Shown: positions 6,955-20,900 of the stretch, one piece after another
Position numbering within the stretch: position 1 is the stretch's first letter
Layout: each line of letters begins with the position of its first letter
NCBI GenBank assembly: GCA_040954595.2
Contig: CM082586.2
Coordinates: forward strand, 12,028,001-12,092,000
DNA from: Balanoglossus misakiensis
Taxonomy: Eukaryota > Hemichordata
DNA length: 64,000 nt
Reading direction: 5' to 3'
Notes under the pieces: generated by a model
What the model was told of the DNA's origin: nothing
The model's input: the letters and a program-made list of their open reading frames with translations, nothing else
The model's database searches: none
Position numbers and translations under genes: made by a program

Positions 6955-9900
6955 AACAAATATGGAAAGAGTTATGCTGGAATGTTGTAAGGGATAGATT
7001 AATATTGCAAATAATTTAATTTCTTACATCATAAAATGAATTCAAAGAATGGTCACATAACAGGATATGTTTTACTAAAAAGACTTATGTATAGTTTCAA
7101 GGCTTTGTTTGGAATAACGAATTCTCTCCAAGATTTAAGTTGAACAGTTACAGAATGAAAACAAATATTCAAATAGTTATGCTGGAATGTTGTAAGGGAT
7201 AGTTTAATATTGCAAATAATTTAATTTCTTACATCATAAATGAAATTCAAAGAATGGTCAAATAACGGGCCATGTTTTACTAAAAAGACTTAATATGTAT
7301 AGTTGAAGGCTTTGTTTTGGAATAACGAATTCTCTACAAGATTTAAGTGGAACAGTCACAGAATGAAAACAAATATGGAAAGAGTTATGTCGGAATGTTG
7401 TAAGGGATAGATTAATATTGCAAATAATTTAATTTCTTACAGCATAAATGGAATTCAAAGAATGGTCACATAACGGGCCATGTTTTACTAAAAAGACTTA
7501 TGTATAGTTTCAAGGATTTGTTTTGGAATAACGAATTCTCTCCAAGATTTAAGTTGAACAGTTACAGAATGAAAACAAATATGGAAAGAGTTATGCTGGA
7601 ATGTTGTAAGGGATAGATTAATATTGCAAATAATTTAATTTCTTACATCATAAATGGAATTCAAAGAATGGTCACATAACGGGCCATGTTTTACTAAAAA
7701 GACTTATGTATAGTTTCAAGGCTTTGTTTTGGAATAACGAATTCTCTCCAAGATTTAAGTTGAACAGTTACAGAATGAAAACAAATATTCAAATAGTTAT
7801 GCTGGAATGTTGTAAGGGATAGTTTAATATTGCAAATAATTTAATTTCTTACATCATAAATGAAATTCAAAGAATGGTCAAATAACGGGCCATGTTTTAC
7901 TAAAAAGACTTAATATGTATAGTTTGAAGGCTTTGTTTTGGAATAACGAATTCTCTACAAGATTTAAGTGGAACAGTCACAGAATGAAAACAAATATGGA
8001 AAGAGTTATGCCGGAATGTTGTAAGGAATAGATTAAAATTGCAAATAATTTAATTTCTTACATCATAAATGGAATTCAAAGAAACGTCACGTAACAGGAT
8101 ATGTATAGGTTCAAGAATTTGTGTTGAAATACCAAATTCTCTACAAGATTTAAGTGGAACAGTTACAGAATGAAAACAAATATTCAAATAGTTATGCTGG
8201 AATGTTGTAAGGGATAGTTTAATATTGCAAATAATTTAATTTCTTACATCATAAATGAAATTCAAAGAATGGTCAAATAACGGGCCATGTTTTACTAAAA
8301 AGACTTAATATGTATAGTTGAAGGCTTTGTTTTGGAATAACGAATTCTCTACAAGATTTAAGTGGAACAGTCACAGAATGAAAACAAATATGGAAAGCGT
8401 TATGCCGGAATGTTGTAAGGGATAGATAATTATTGCAAATAATTTAATTTCTTACATCATAAATGGAATTCAAAGAATGGTCACATAACGGGCCATGTTT
8501 TACAAAAAGACTTATGTATAGTTTCAAGGCTTTGTTTTGGAATAACGAATTCTCTACAAGATTTAAGTGGAACAGTCACAGAATGAAAACAAATATGGAA
8601 AGAGTTATGCCGGAATGTTGTAAGGAATAGATTAAAATTGCAAATAATTTAATTTCTTACATCATAAATGGAATTCAAAGAATGGTCACATAACGGGCCA
8701 TGTTTTACAAAAAGACTTATGTATAGTTTCAAGGCTTTGTTTTGGAATAACGAATTCTCTACAAGATTTAAGTGGAACAGTCACAGAATGAAAACAAATA
8801 TGGAAAGAGTTATGCTGAAATGTTGTAAGGGATAGATTAATATTGCAAATAATTTAATTTCTTACATCATAAATGGAATTCAAAGAATGGTCACATAACG
8901 GGCCATGTTTTACTAAAAAGACTTATGTATAGTTTCAAGGCTTTGTTTGGAATAACGAATTCTCTCCAAGATTTAAGTTGAACAGTTACAGAATGAAAAC
9001 AAATATTCAAATAGTTATGCTGGAATGTTGTAAGGGATAGATTAATATTGCAAATAATTTAATTTCTTACATCATAAATGGAATTCAAAGAAACGTCACG
9101 TAACAGGATATGTATAGTTTCAAGGCTTTATTTTGGAATAACGAATTCTCTACAAGATTTAAGTGGAACAGTCACAAAATGAAAACAAATATTCAAATAG
9201 TTATGCTGGAATGTTGTAAATGATAGTTTAATATTGCAAATAATTTAATTTCTTACATCATAAATGAAATTCAAAGAATGGTCACATAACGGGCCATGTT
9301 TTACCAAAAAGACTTATGTATAGTTTCAAGGTTTTGTTTTGGAATAACGAATTCTCTACAAGATTTAAGTGGAATAGTCACAGAATGAAAACAAATATGG
9401 AAAGAGTTATGCTGGAATGTTGTAAGGGATAGATTAATATTGCAAATAATTTAATTTCTTACATTATAAAATGAATTCAAAGAATGGTCACATAACAGGA
9501 TATATTTTACTAAAAAGACTTATGTTATAGTTTCAAGGCTTTGTTTTGGAATAACGAATTCTCTACAAGATTTAAGTGGAACAGTCACAGAATGAAAACA
9601 AATATGGAAAGAGTTATGCCGGAATGTTGTAAGGAATAGATTAATATTGCAAATAATTTAACTTCTTACATCATAAATGGAATTCAAAGAAAGGTCACGT
9701 AACAGGATATGTATAGTTTCAAGCCTTTGTTTTGGAGTAACGAATTCTCTACAAGATTTAAGTGGAACAGTCACAGAATGAAAACAAATATGGAAAGAGT
9801 TATGCTGAAATGTTGTAAGGGATAGATTAATATTGCATAAAATTTTTATTTCTTACATCATAAACGGAATTCAAAGAATGGTCACATAACTGGATATGTT

Positions 9901-10309
9901 TTACTAAAAAGACTTATGTATAGGTTCAAGAATTTGTGTTGAAATACCAAATTCTCTACAAGATTTAAGTGGAACAGTCACAGAATGAAAACAAATATGG
10001 AAAGAGATATGTCAGAATGTTGTAAGGGATAGATTAATATTGCAAATAATTTAATTTCTTACATCATAAATGGAAATCAAAGAATGGTCACATAACGGGC
10101 CATGTTTTACCAAAAAGACTTATGTATAGTTTCAAGGTTTTGTTTTGGAATAACGAATTCTCTACAAGATTTAAGTGGAATAGTCACAGAATGAAAACAA
10201 ATATGGAAATAGTTATGCTGAAATGTTGTAAGGGATAGTTTAATATTGCAAATAATTTAATTTCTTACATCATAAATGAAATTCAAAGAATGGTCAAATA
10301 ACAAGCCAT

Positions 10310-12137
10310 GTTTTACTAAAAAGACTTATGTTATAGTTTCAAGGCTTTGTTTTGGAATAACGAATTCTCTACAAGATTTAAGTGGAACAGTCACAGAATG
10401 AAAACAAATATGGAAAGAGTTATGCCGGAATGTTGTAAGGAATAGATTAAAGTTGCAAATAATTTAATTTCTTACATCATAAATGGAATTCGAAGAAAGG
10501 TCACGTAACAGGATATGTATAGGTTCAAGAATTTGTGTTGAAATACCAAATTCTCTACAAGATTTAAGTGGAACAGTCACAGAATGAAAACAAATATGGA
10601 AAGAGTTATGTCGGAATGTTGTAAGGGATAGATTAATATTGCAAATAATTTAATTTCTTACATCATAAATGGAATTCAAAGAATGGTCACATAACGGGCC
10701 ATGTTTTACTAAAAAGACTTATGTATAGTTTCAAGGCTTTGTTTGGAATAACGAATTCTCTCCAAGATTTAAGTTGAAGAGTTACAGAATGAAAACAAAT
10801 ATTCAAATAGTTATGCTGGAATGTTGTAAGGGATAGATTAATATTGCAAATAATTTAATTTCTTACATCATAAATGGAATTCAAAGAATGGTCACATAAC
10901 GGGCCATGTTTTACTAAAAAGACTTGTGTATAGTTTCAAGGCTTTGTTTGGAATAACGAATTCTCTCCAAGATTTAAGTTGAACAGTTACAGAATGAAAA
11001 CATATATTCAAATAGTTATGCTGGTATGTTGTAAGGGATAGTTTAATATTGCAAATAATTTAATTTCTTACATCATAAATGAAATTCAAAGAATGTTCAC
11101 ATAACGGGCCATGTTTTACTAAAAAGACTTAATATGTATAGTTTGAAGGCTTTGTTTTGGAATAACGAATTCTCTACAAGATTTAAGTGGAACAGTCACA
11201 GAATGAAAACAAATATGGAAAGCGTTATGCTGGAATGTTGTAAGGGATAGATTAATATTGCAAATAATTTAATTTCTTACATCATAAAATGAATTCAAAG
11301 AATGGTCACATAACAGGATATGTTTTACTAAAAAGACTTATGTTATAGTTTCAAGGCTTTGTTTTGGAATAACGAATTCTCTACAAGATTTAAGTGGAAC
11401 AGTCACAGAATGAAAACAAATATGGAAAGAGTTATGCCGGAATGTTGTAAGGAATAGATTAAAGTTGCAAATAATTTAATTTCTTACATCATAAATGGAA
11501 TTCGAAGAAAGGTCACGTAACAGGATATGTATAGGTTAAAGAATTTGTGTTGAAATACCAAATTCTCTACAAGATTTAAGTGGAACAGTCACAGAATGAA
11601 AACAAATATGGAAAGAGTTATGTCGGAATGTTGTAAGGGATAGATTAATATTGCAAATAATTTAATTTCTTACATCATAAATGGAATTCAAAGAATGGTC
11701 ACATAACGGGCCATGTTTTACTAAAAAGACTTATGTATAGTTTCAAGGCTTTGTTTGGAATAACGAATTCTCTCCAAGATTTAAGTTGAACAGTTAAAGA
11801 ATGAAAACAAATATTCAAATAGTTATGCTGGAATGTTGTAAGGGATAGATTAATATTGCAAATAATTTAATTTCTTACATCATAAATGGAATTCAAAGAA
11901 TGGTCACATAACGGGCCATGTTTTACTAAAAAGACTTGTGTATAGTTTCAAGGCTTTGTTTGGAATAACGAATTCTCTCCAAGATTTAAGTTGAACAGTT
12001 ACAGAATGAAAACATATATTCAAATAGTTATGCTGGAATGTTGTAAGGGATAGTTTAATATTGCAAATAATTTAATTTCTTACATCATAAATGAAATTCA
12101 AAGAATGTTCACATAACGGGCCATGTTTTACTAAAAA
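10310..12137 (+). repeat. Higher-order repeat, 1,012-bp offset (5 monomers)
   Basis: About 10310-11125 is repeated at about 11322-12137. Shared private variants are AGTTGCAAAT (10451/11463), GACTTGTGTA (10921/11933) and GAAAACATATATTC (about 10997/12009). The period equals four long monomers plus one short, within 2 bp. Confidence 0.85.
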
Positions 12138-14020
12138 GACTTATGTATAGTTTCAAGGTTTTGTTTTGGAATAACGAATTCTCTACAAGATTTAAGTGGA
12201 ATAGTCACAGAATGAAAACAAATATGGAAAGAGTTATGCTGGAATGTTGTAAGGGATAGATTAATATTGCAAATAATTTAATTTCTTACATCATAAAATG
12301 AATTCAAAGAATGTTCACATAACAGGATATATTTTACTAAAAAGACTTATGTTATAGTTTCAAGGCTTTGTTTTGGAATAACGAATTCTCTACAAGATTT
12401 AAGTGGAACAGTCACAGAATGAAAACAAATATGGAAAGAGTTATGCCGGAATGTTGTAAGGAATAGATTAATATTGCAAATAATTTAATTTCTTACATCA
12501 TAAATGGAATTCAAAGAAAGGTCACGTAACAGGATATGTATAGTTTCAAGCCATTGTTTTGGAGTAACGAATTCTCTACAAGATTTAAGTGGAACAGTCA
12601 CAGAATGAAAACAAATATGGAAAGAGTTATGCTGAAATGTTGTAAGGGATAGATTAATATTGCATAAAATTTTTATTTCTTACATCATAAATGGAATTGA
12701 AAGAATGGTCACATAACTGGATATGTTTTACTAAAAAGACTTATGTATAGGTTCAAGAATTTGTGTTGAAATACCAAATTCTCTACAAGATTTAAGTGGA
12801 ACAGTCACAGAATGAAAACAAATATGGAAAGAGTTATGCCGGAATGTTGTAAGGAATAGATTAAAATTGCAAATAATTTAATTTCTTACATCATAAATGG
12901 AATTCAAAGAAACGTCACGTAACAGGATATGTATAGGTTCAAGAATTTGTGTTGAAATACCAAATTCTCTACAAGATTTATGTGGAACAGTCAGAGAATG
13001 AAAACAAATATGGAAAGAGTTATGTCGGAATGTTGTAAGGGATAGATTAATATTGCAAATAATTTAATTTCTTACATCATAAATGGAATTCAAAGAATGG
13101 TCACATAACGGGCCATGTTTTACTAAAAAGACTTATGTATAGTTTCAAGGCTTTGTTTGGAATAACGAATTCTCTCCAAGATTTAAGTTGAACAGTTACA
13201 GAATGAAAACAAATATTCAAATAGTTATGCTGGAATGTTGTAAGGGATAGTTTAATATTGCAAATAATTTAATTTCTTACATCATAAATGGAATTCGAAG
13301 AATGTTCACATAACGGGCCATGTTTTACTAATAAGACTTATGTATAGTTTCAAGGTTTTGTTTTGGAATAACGAATTCTCTACAAGATTTAAGTGGAATA
13401 GTCACAGAATGAAAACAAATATGGAAAGAGTTATGCTGGAATGTTGTAAGGGATAGATCAATATTGCAAATCATTTAATTTCTTACATCATAAAATGAAT
13501 TCAAAGAATGGTCACATAACAGGATATATTTTACTAAAAAGACTTATGTTATAGTTTCAAGGCTTTGTTTTGGAATAACGAATTCTCTACAAGATTTAAC
13601 TGGAACAGTCACAGAATGAAAACAAATATGGAAAGAGTTATGCCGGAATGTTGTAAGGAATAGATTAATATTGCAAATAATTTAATTTCTTACATCATAA
13701 ATGGAATTCAAAGAAAGGTCACGTAGGATATGTATAGTTTCAAGCCATTGTTTTGGAGTAACGAATTCTCTACAAGATTTAAGTGGAACAGTCACAGAAT
13801 GAAAACAAATATGAAAAGAGTTATGCTGAAATGTTGTAAGGGATAGATTAATATTGCATAAAATTTTTATTTCTTACATGATAAATGGAATTCAAAGAAT
13901 GGTCACATAACTGGATATGTTTTACTAAAAAGACTTATGTATAGGTTCAAGAATTTGTGTTGAAATACCAAATTCTCTACAAGATTTAAGTGGAACAGTC
14001 ACAGAATGAAAACAAATATG
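12050..14020 (+). repeat. Higher-order repeat, ~1,194-bp offset (6 monomers)
   Basis: About 12050-12825 recurs at about 13247-14019. Shared variants include AAGCCATTG (CCATTG at 12551 and 13745) and the GCATAAAATTTTTATTTC version of the AT-rich block. The offset drops from 1,197 to 1,194 because the second copy lost three bases in ACGTAACAGGAT. A related segment is at about 9300-10000. Confidence 0.8.
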
Positions 14021-17000
14021 GAAAGAGATATGTCAGAATGTTGTAAGGGATAGATTAATATTGCAAATAATTTAATTTCTTACATCATAAATGGAATTCA
14101 AAGAATGGTCACATAACGGGCCATGTTTTACTAAAAAGACTTATGTATAGTTTCAAGGCTTTGTTTTGGAATAATGAATTCTCTCCAAGATTTAAGTTGA
14201 ACAGTTACAGAATGAAAACAAATATTCAAATAGTTATGCTGAAATGTTGTAAGGGATAGTTTAATATTGCAAATAATTTAATTTCTTACATCATAAATGA
14301 AATTCAAAGAATGGTCAAATAAGGGGCCATGTTTTACTAAAAAGACTTAATATGTATAGTTTGAAGGCTTTGTTTTGGAATAACGAATTCTCTACAAGAT
14401 TTAAGTGGAACAGTCACAGTTTGAAAACAAATATGGAAAGCGTTATGCTGGAATGTTGTAAGGGATAGATTAATATTGCAAATAATTTAATTTCTTACAT
14501 CATAAAATGAATTCAAAGAATGGTCACATAACAGGATATGTTTTACTAAAAAGACTTATGTTATAGTTTCAAGGCTTTGTTTTGGAATAACGAATTCTCT
14601 ACAAGATTTAAGTGGAACAGTCACAGAATGAAAACAAATATGGAAAGAGTTATGCCGGAATGTTGTAAGGAATAGATTAATATTGCAAATAATTTAATTT
14701 CTTACATCATAAATGAAATTCAAAGAATGGTCAAATAACGGGCCATGTTTTACTAAAAAGACTTATGTATAGTTTCAAGGCTTTGTTTGGAATAACGAAT
14801 TCTCTCCAAGATTTAAGTTGAACAGTTACAGAATGAAAACAAATATTCATATAGTTATGCTGGAATGTTGTAAGGGATAGATTAATATTGCAAATAATTT
14901 AATTTCTTACATCATAAAATGAATTCAAAGAATGGTCACATAACAGGATATGTTTTACTAAAAAAACTTATGTATAGTTACAAGGCTTTGTTTTGGAATA
15001 ACGAATTCTCTACAAGATTTAAGTGGAACAGTCACAGAATGAAAACAAATATGGAAAGAGTTATGCTGGAATGTTATAAGGGATAGATTAATATTGCAAA
15101 TAATTTAATTTCTTACATCATAAAATGAATTCAAAGAATGGTCACATAACAGGATATGTTTTACTAAAAAGACTTATGTTATAGTTTCAAGGCTTTGTTT
15201 TGGAATAACGAATTCTCTACAAGATTTTAGTGGAACAGTCACAGAATGAAAATAAATATGGAAAGCGTTATGCTGGAATGTTGTAAGGGATAGATTAATA
15301 TTGCAAATAATTTAATTTCTTACATCATAAAATGAATTCAAAGAATGGTCACATAACAGGATATGTTTTACTAAAAAGACTTATGTTATAGTTTCAAGGC
15401 TTTGTTTTGGAATAACGAATTCTCTACAAGATTTAAGTGGAACCGTCACAGAATGAAAACAAATATGGAAAGAGTTATGCCGGAATGTTGTAAGGAATAG
15501 ATTAATATTGCAAATAATTTAATTTCTGACATCATAAATGGAATTCAAAGAATGGTCACGTAACAGGATATGTATAAGTTCAAGAATTTGTGTTGAAATA
15601 CCAAATTCTCTACAAGATTTAAGTGGAACAGTCACAGAATGAAAACAAATATGGAAAGAGTTATGCTGAAATGTTGTAAGGGATAGATTAATATTGCAAA
15701 TAATTTAATTTCTTACATCATAAATGGAATTCAAAGAATGGTCACATAACGGGCCATGTTTTACTAAAAAGACTTATGTATAGTTTCAAGGTTTTGTTTT
15801 GTAATAACGAATTCTCTACAAGATTTAAGTGGAATAGTCACAGAATGAAAACAAATATGGAAAGAGTTATGCTGGAATGTTGTAAGGGATACATTAATAT
15901 TGCAAATAATTTAATTTCTTACATCATAAATTGAATTCAAAGAATGGTCACATAACAGGATATGTTTTACTAAAAAGACTTATGTTATAGTTTCAAGGCT
16001 TTGTTTTGGAATAACGAATTCTCTACAAGATTTAAGTGGAACAGTCACAGAATGAAAACAAATATGGAAAGAGTTATGCTAGAATGTTGTAAGAGAAAGT
16101 TTAATATTGCAAATAATTTAATTTCTTACATCATAAATGAAATTCAAAGAATGGTCACATAACGGGCCATGTTTTACTAAAAAGACTAATGTATAGTTTC
16201 AAGGTTTTGTTTTGGAATAACGAATTCTCTACAAGATTTAAGTGGAATAGTCACAGAATGAAAACAAATATGGAAAGAGTTATGCTGGAATGTTGTAAGG
16301 GATAGATTAATATTGCAAATAATTTAATTTCTTACATCATAAAATGAATTCAAAGAATGGTCACATAACAGGATATGTTTTACTAAAAAGACTTATGTTA
16401 TAGTTTCAAGGCTTTGTTTTGGAATAACGAATTCTCTACAAGATTTAAGTGGAACAGTCACAGAATGAAAACAAATATGGAAAGAGTTATGCCGGAATGT
16501 TGTAAGGAATAGATTAATATTGCAAATAATTTAATTTCTTACATCATAAATGGAATTCAAAGAAAGGTCACGTAACAGGATATGTATAGTTTCAAGCCTT
16601 TGTTTTGGAGTAACGAATTCTCTACAAGATTTAAGTGGAACAGTCACAGAATGAAAACAAATATGGAAAGAGTTATGCTGAAATGTTGTAAGGGATAGAT
16701 TAATATTGCATAAAATTTAATTTCTTACATCACAAATGGAATTCAAAGAATGGTCACATAACTGGATATGTTTTACTAAAAAGACTTATGTATAAGTTCA
16801 AGAATTTGTGTTGAAATACCAAATTCTCTACAAGATTTAAGTGGAACAGTCACAGAATGAAAACAAATATGGAAAGAGATATGTCGGATTGTTGTAAGGG
16901 ATAGATTAATATTGCAAATAATTTAATTTCTTACATCATAAATGGAATTCAAAGAATGGTCACATAACGGGCCATGTTTCACTAAAAAGACTTATGTATA

Positions 17001-17972
17001 GTTTCAAGGCTTTGTTTTGGAATAACGAATTCTCTCCAAGATTTAAGTTGAACAGTTACAGAATGAAAACAAATATTCAAGTAGTTATGCTGAAATGTTG
17101 TAAGGGATAGTTTAATATTGCAAATAATTTAATTTCTTACATCATAAATGAAATTCAAAGAATGGTCAAATAACGGGCCATGTTTTACTAAAAAGACTTA
17201 TGTTATAGTTTCAAGGCTTTGTTTTGGAATAACGAATTCTCTACAAGATTTAAGTGGAACAGTCACAGAATGAAAACAAATATGGAAAGAGTTATGCCGG
17301 AATGTTGTAAGGAATAGATTAATATTGCAAATAATTTAATTTCTTACATCATAAATGGAATTCAAAGAATGCTCACATAACGGGCCATGTTTTACTAAAA
17401 AGACTTATGTATAGTTTCAAGGCTTTGTTTGGAATAACGAATTCTCTCCAAGATTTAAGTGGAACAGTCACAGAATGAAAACAAGTATGGAAAGAGTTAT
17501 GCTGAAATGTTGTAAGGGATAGATTAATATTGCAAATAATTTAATTTCTTACATCATAAATGGAATTCAAAGAATGCTCACATAACGGGCCATGTTTTAC
17601 TAAAAAGACTTATGTATAGTTTCAAGGCTTTGTTTGGAATAACGAATTCTCTCCAAGATTTAAGTTGAACATTTACAGAATGAAAACAAATATTCAAATA
17701 GTTATGCTGGAATGTTGTAAGGGATAGTTTAATATTGCAAATAATTTAATTTCTTACATCATAAATGAAATTCAAAGAATGGTCAAATAACGGGCCATGT
17801 TTTACTAAAAAGAGTTAATATGTATAGTTTGAAGGCTTTGTTTTGGAATAACGAATTCTCTACAAGATTTAAGTGGAACAGGCACAGAATGAAAAAAATA
17901 TGGAAAGCTTTATGCCGGAATGTTGTAAGGGATAGATAATTATTGAAAATAATTTAATATCTTACATCATAA

Positions 17973-20900
17973 ATGGAAACCAAAGAAGGGTCACATAACG
18001 GGCCATGTTTTACAAAAAGACTTATGTATAGTTTCAAGGCTTTGTTTTGGAATAACGAATTCTCTACAAGATTTAAGTGGAATAGTCACAGAATGAAAAC
18101 AAATATGGAAAGAGTTATGCTGGAATGTTGTAAGGGATGGATTAATATTGCAAATAATTTAATTTCTTACATCATAAATGGAATTCAAAGAAAGGTCACG
18201 TAACAGGATATGTATAGTTACAAGCCTTTGTTTTGGAGTAACGAATTCTCTACAAGATTTAAGTGGAACAGTCACAGAATGAAAACAAATATGGAAAGAG
18301 TTATGCTGAAATGTTGTAAGGGATAGATTAATATTGCATAAAATTTAATTTCTTACATCATAAATGGAATTCAAAGAATGGTCACGTAACTGGATATGTT
18401 TTACTAAAAAGACTTACGTATAAGTTCAAGAATTTGTGTTGAAATACCAAATTCTCTACAAGATTTAAGTGGAACAGTCATAGAATGAAAACAAATATGG
18501 AAAGAGATATGTCGGATTGTTGTAAGGGATAGATTAATATTGCAAATAATTTAATTTCTTACATCATAAATGAAATTCAAAGAATGGTCACATAACGGGC
18601 CATGTTTTACTAAAAAGACTTATGTATAGTTTCAAGGCTTTGTTTTGGAATAACGAATTCTCTCCAAGATTTAAGTTGAACAGTTACAGAATGAAAACAA
18701 ATATTCAAATAGTTATGCTGAAATGTTGTAAGGGATAGTTTAATATTGCAAATAATTTAATTTCTTACATCATAAATGAAATTCAAAGAATGGTCAAATA
18801 ACGGGCCATGTTTTACTAAAAAGACTTAATATGTATAATTTCAAGCCTTTGTTTTGGAGTAACGAATTCTCTACAAGATTTAAGTGGAACAGTCACAGAA
18901 TGAAAACAAATATGGAAAGAGTTATGCTGGAATGTTGTAAGGGATAGATTAATATTGCATAAAATTTAATTTCTTACATCATAAATGGAATTCAAAGAAT
19001 GGTCACATAACGGGCCATGTTTTACTAAAAAGACTTATGTATAGTTTCAAGGCTTTGTTTGGAATAACGAATTCTCTCCAAGATTTAAGTTGAACAGTTA
19101 CAGAATGAAAACAAATATTCAAATAGTTATGCTGGAATGTTGTAAGGGATAGTTTAATATTGCAAATAATTTAATTTCTTACATCATAAATGATATTCAA
19201 AGAATGGTCACATAACGGGCCATGTTTTACTAAAAAGACTTATGTATAGTTTCAAGGTTTTGTTTTGGAATAACGAATTCTCTACAAGATTTAAGTGGAA
19301 TAGTCACAGAATGAAAACAAATATGGAAAGAGTTATGCTGGAATGTTGTAAGGGATAGATTAATATTGCAAATAATTTAATTTCCTACATCATAAAATGA
19401 ATTCAAAGAATGGTCACATAACGGGCCATGTTTTACTAAAAAGACTTATGTATAGTTTCAAGGCTTTGTTTGGAATAACGAATTCTCTCCAAGATTTAAG
19501 TTGAACAGTTACAGAATGAAAACAAATATTCAAATAGTTATGCTGGAATGTTGTAAGGGATAGTTTAATATTGCAAATAATTTAATTTCTTACATCATAA
19601 ATGATATTCAAAGAATGGTCACATAACGGGCCATGTTTTACTAAAAAGACTTATGTATAGTTTCAAGGTTTTGTTTTGGAATAACGAATTCTCTACAAGA
19701 TTTAAGTGGAATAGTCACAGAATGAAAACAAATATGGAAAGAGTTATGCTGGAATGTTGTAAGGGATAGATTAATATTGCAAATAATTTAATTTCTTACA
19801 TCATAAAATGAATTCAAAGAATGGTCACATAACAGGATATGTTTTACTAAAAAGACTTATGTATAGTTTCAAGGTTTTGTTTTGGAATAACGAATTCTCT
19901 ACAAGATTTAAGTGGAACAGTCACAGAATGAAAACAAATATGGAAAGAGTTATGCCGGAATGTTGTAAGGAATAGATTAATATTGCAAATAATTTAATTT
20001 CTTACATCATAAATGGAATTCAAAGAAAGGTCACGTAACAGGATATGTATAGTTTCAAGCCTTTGTTTTGGAGTAACGAATTCTCTACAAGATTTAAGTG
20101 GAACAGTCACAGAATGAAAACAAATATGGAAAGAGTTATGCTGAAATGTTGTAAGGGATAGATTAATATTGCAAATTATTTAATTTCTTACATCATAAAT
20201 GGAATTCAAAGAATGCTCACATAACGGGCCATGTTTTACTAAAAAGACTTATGTATAGTTTCAAGGCTTTGTTTGGAATAAGGAATTCTCTCCAAGATTT
20301 AAGTTGAACAGTTACAGAATGAAAACAAATATTCAAATAGTTATGCTGGAATGTTGTAAGGGATAGTTTAATATTGCAAATAATTTAATTTCTTACATCA
20401 TAAATGAAATTCAAAGAATGGTCAAATAACGGGCCATGTTTTACTAAAAAGAGTTAATATGTATAGTTTGAAGGCTTTGTTTTGGAATAACGAATTCTCT
20501 ACAAGATTTAAGTGGAACAGGCACAGAATGAAAACAAATATGGAAAGCTTTATGCCGGAATGTTGTAAGGGATAGATAATTATTGAAAATAATTTAATAT
20601 CTTACATCATAAATGGAAACCAAAGAAGGGTCACATAACGGGCCATGTTTTACAAAAAGACTTATGTATAGTTTCAAGGCTTTGTTTTGGAATAACGAAT
20701 TCTCTACAAGATTTAAGTGGAATAGTCACAGAATGAAAACAAATATGGAAAGAGTTATGCTGGAATGTTGTAAGGGATGGATTAATATTGCAAATAATTT
20801 AATTTCTTACATCATAAAATGAATTCAAAGAATGGTCACATTACAGGATATGTTTTACTAAAAAGACTTATGTTATAGTTTCAAGGCTTTGTTTTGGAAT

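Noticed and set aside
7111-7130. CENP-B box in the satellite (reverse strand of GGAATAACGAATTC)
   Set aside because: ATTCGTTAT matches only the first part. The essential A and CGGG positions of the box are absent.
17973-18203. Repeated 69-76 codon frames starting METKEG (also at 20613, 22450, 24079) as a small gene family
   Set aside because: They are satellite monomers in which the usual in-frame TAG became TGG. Their identity reflects HOR amplification, and there is no conservation of a frame in other monomers.
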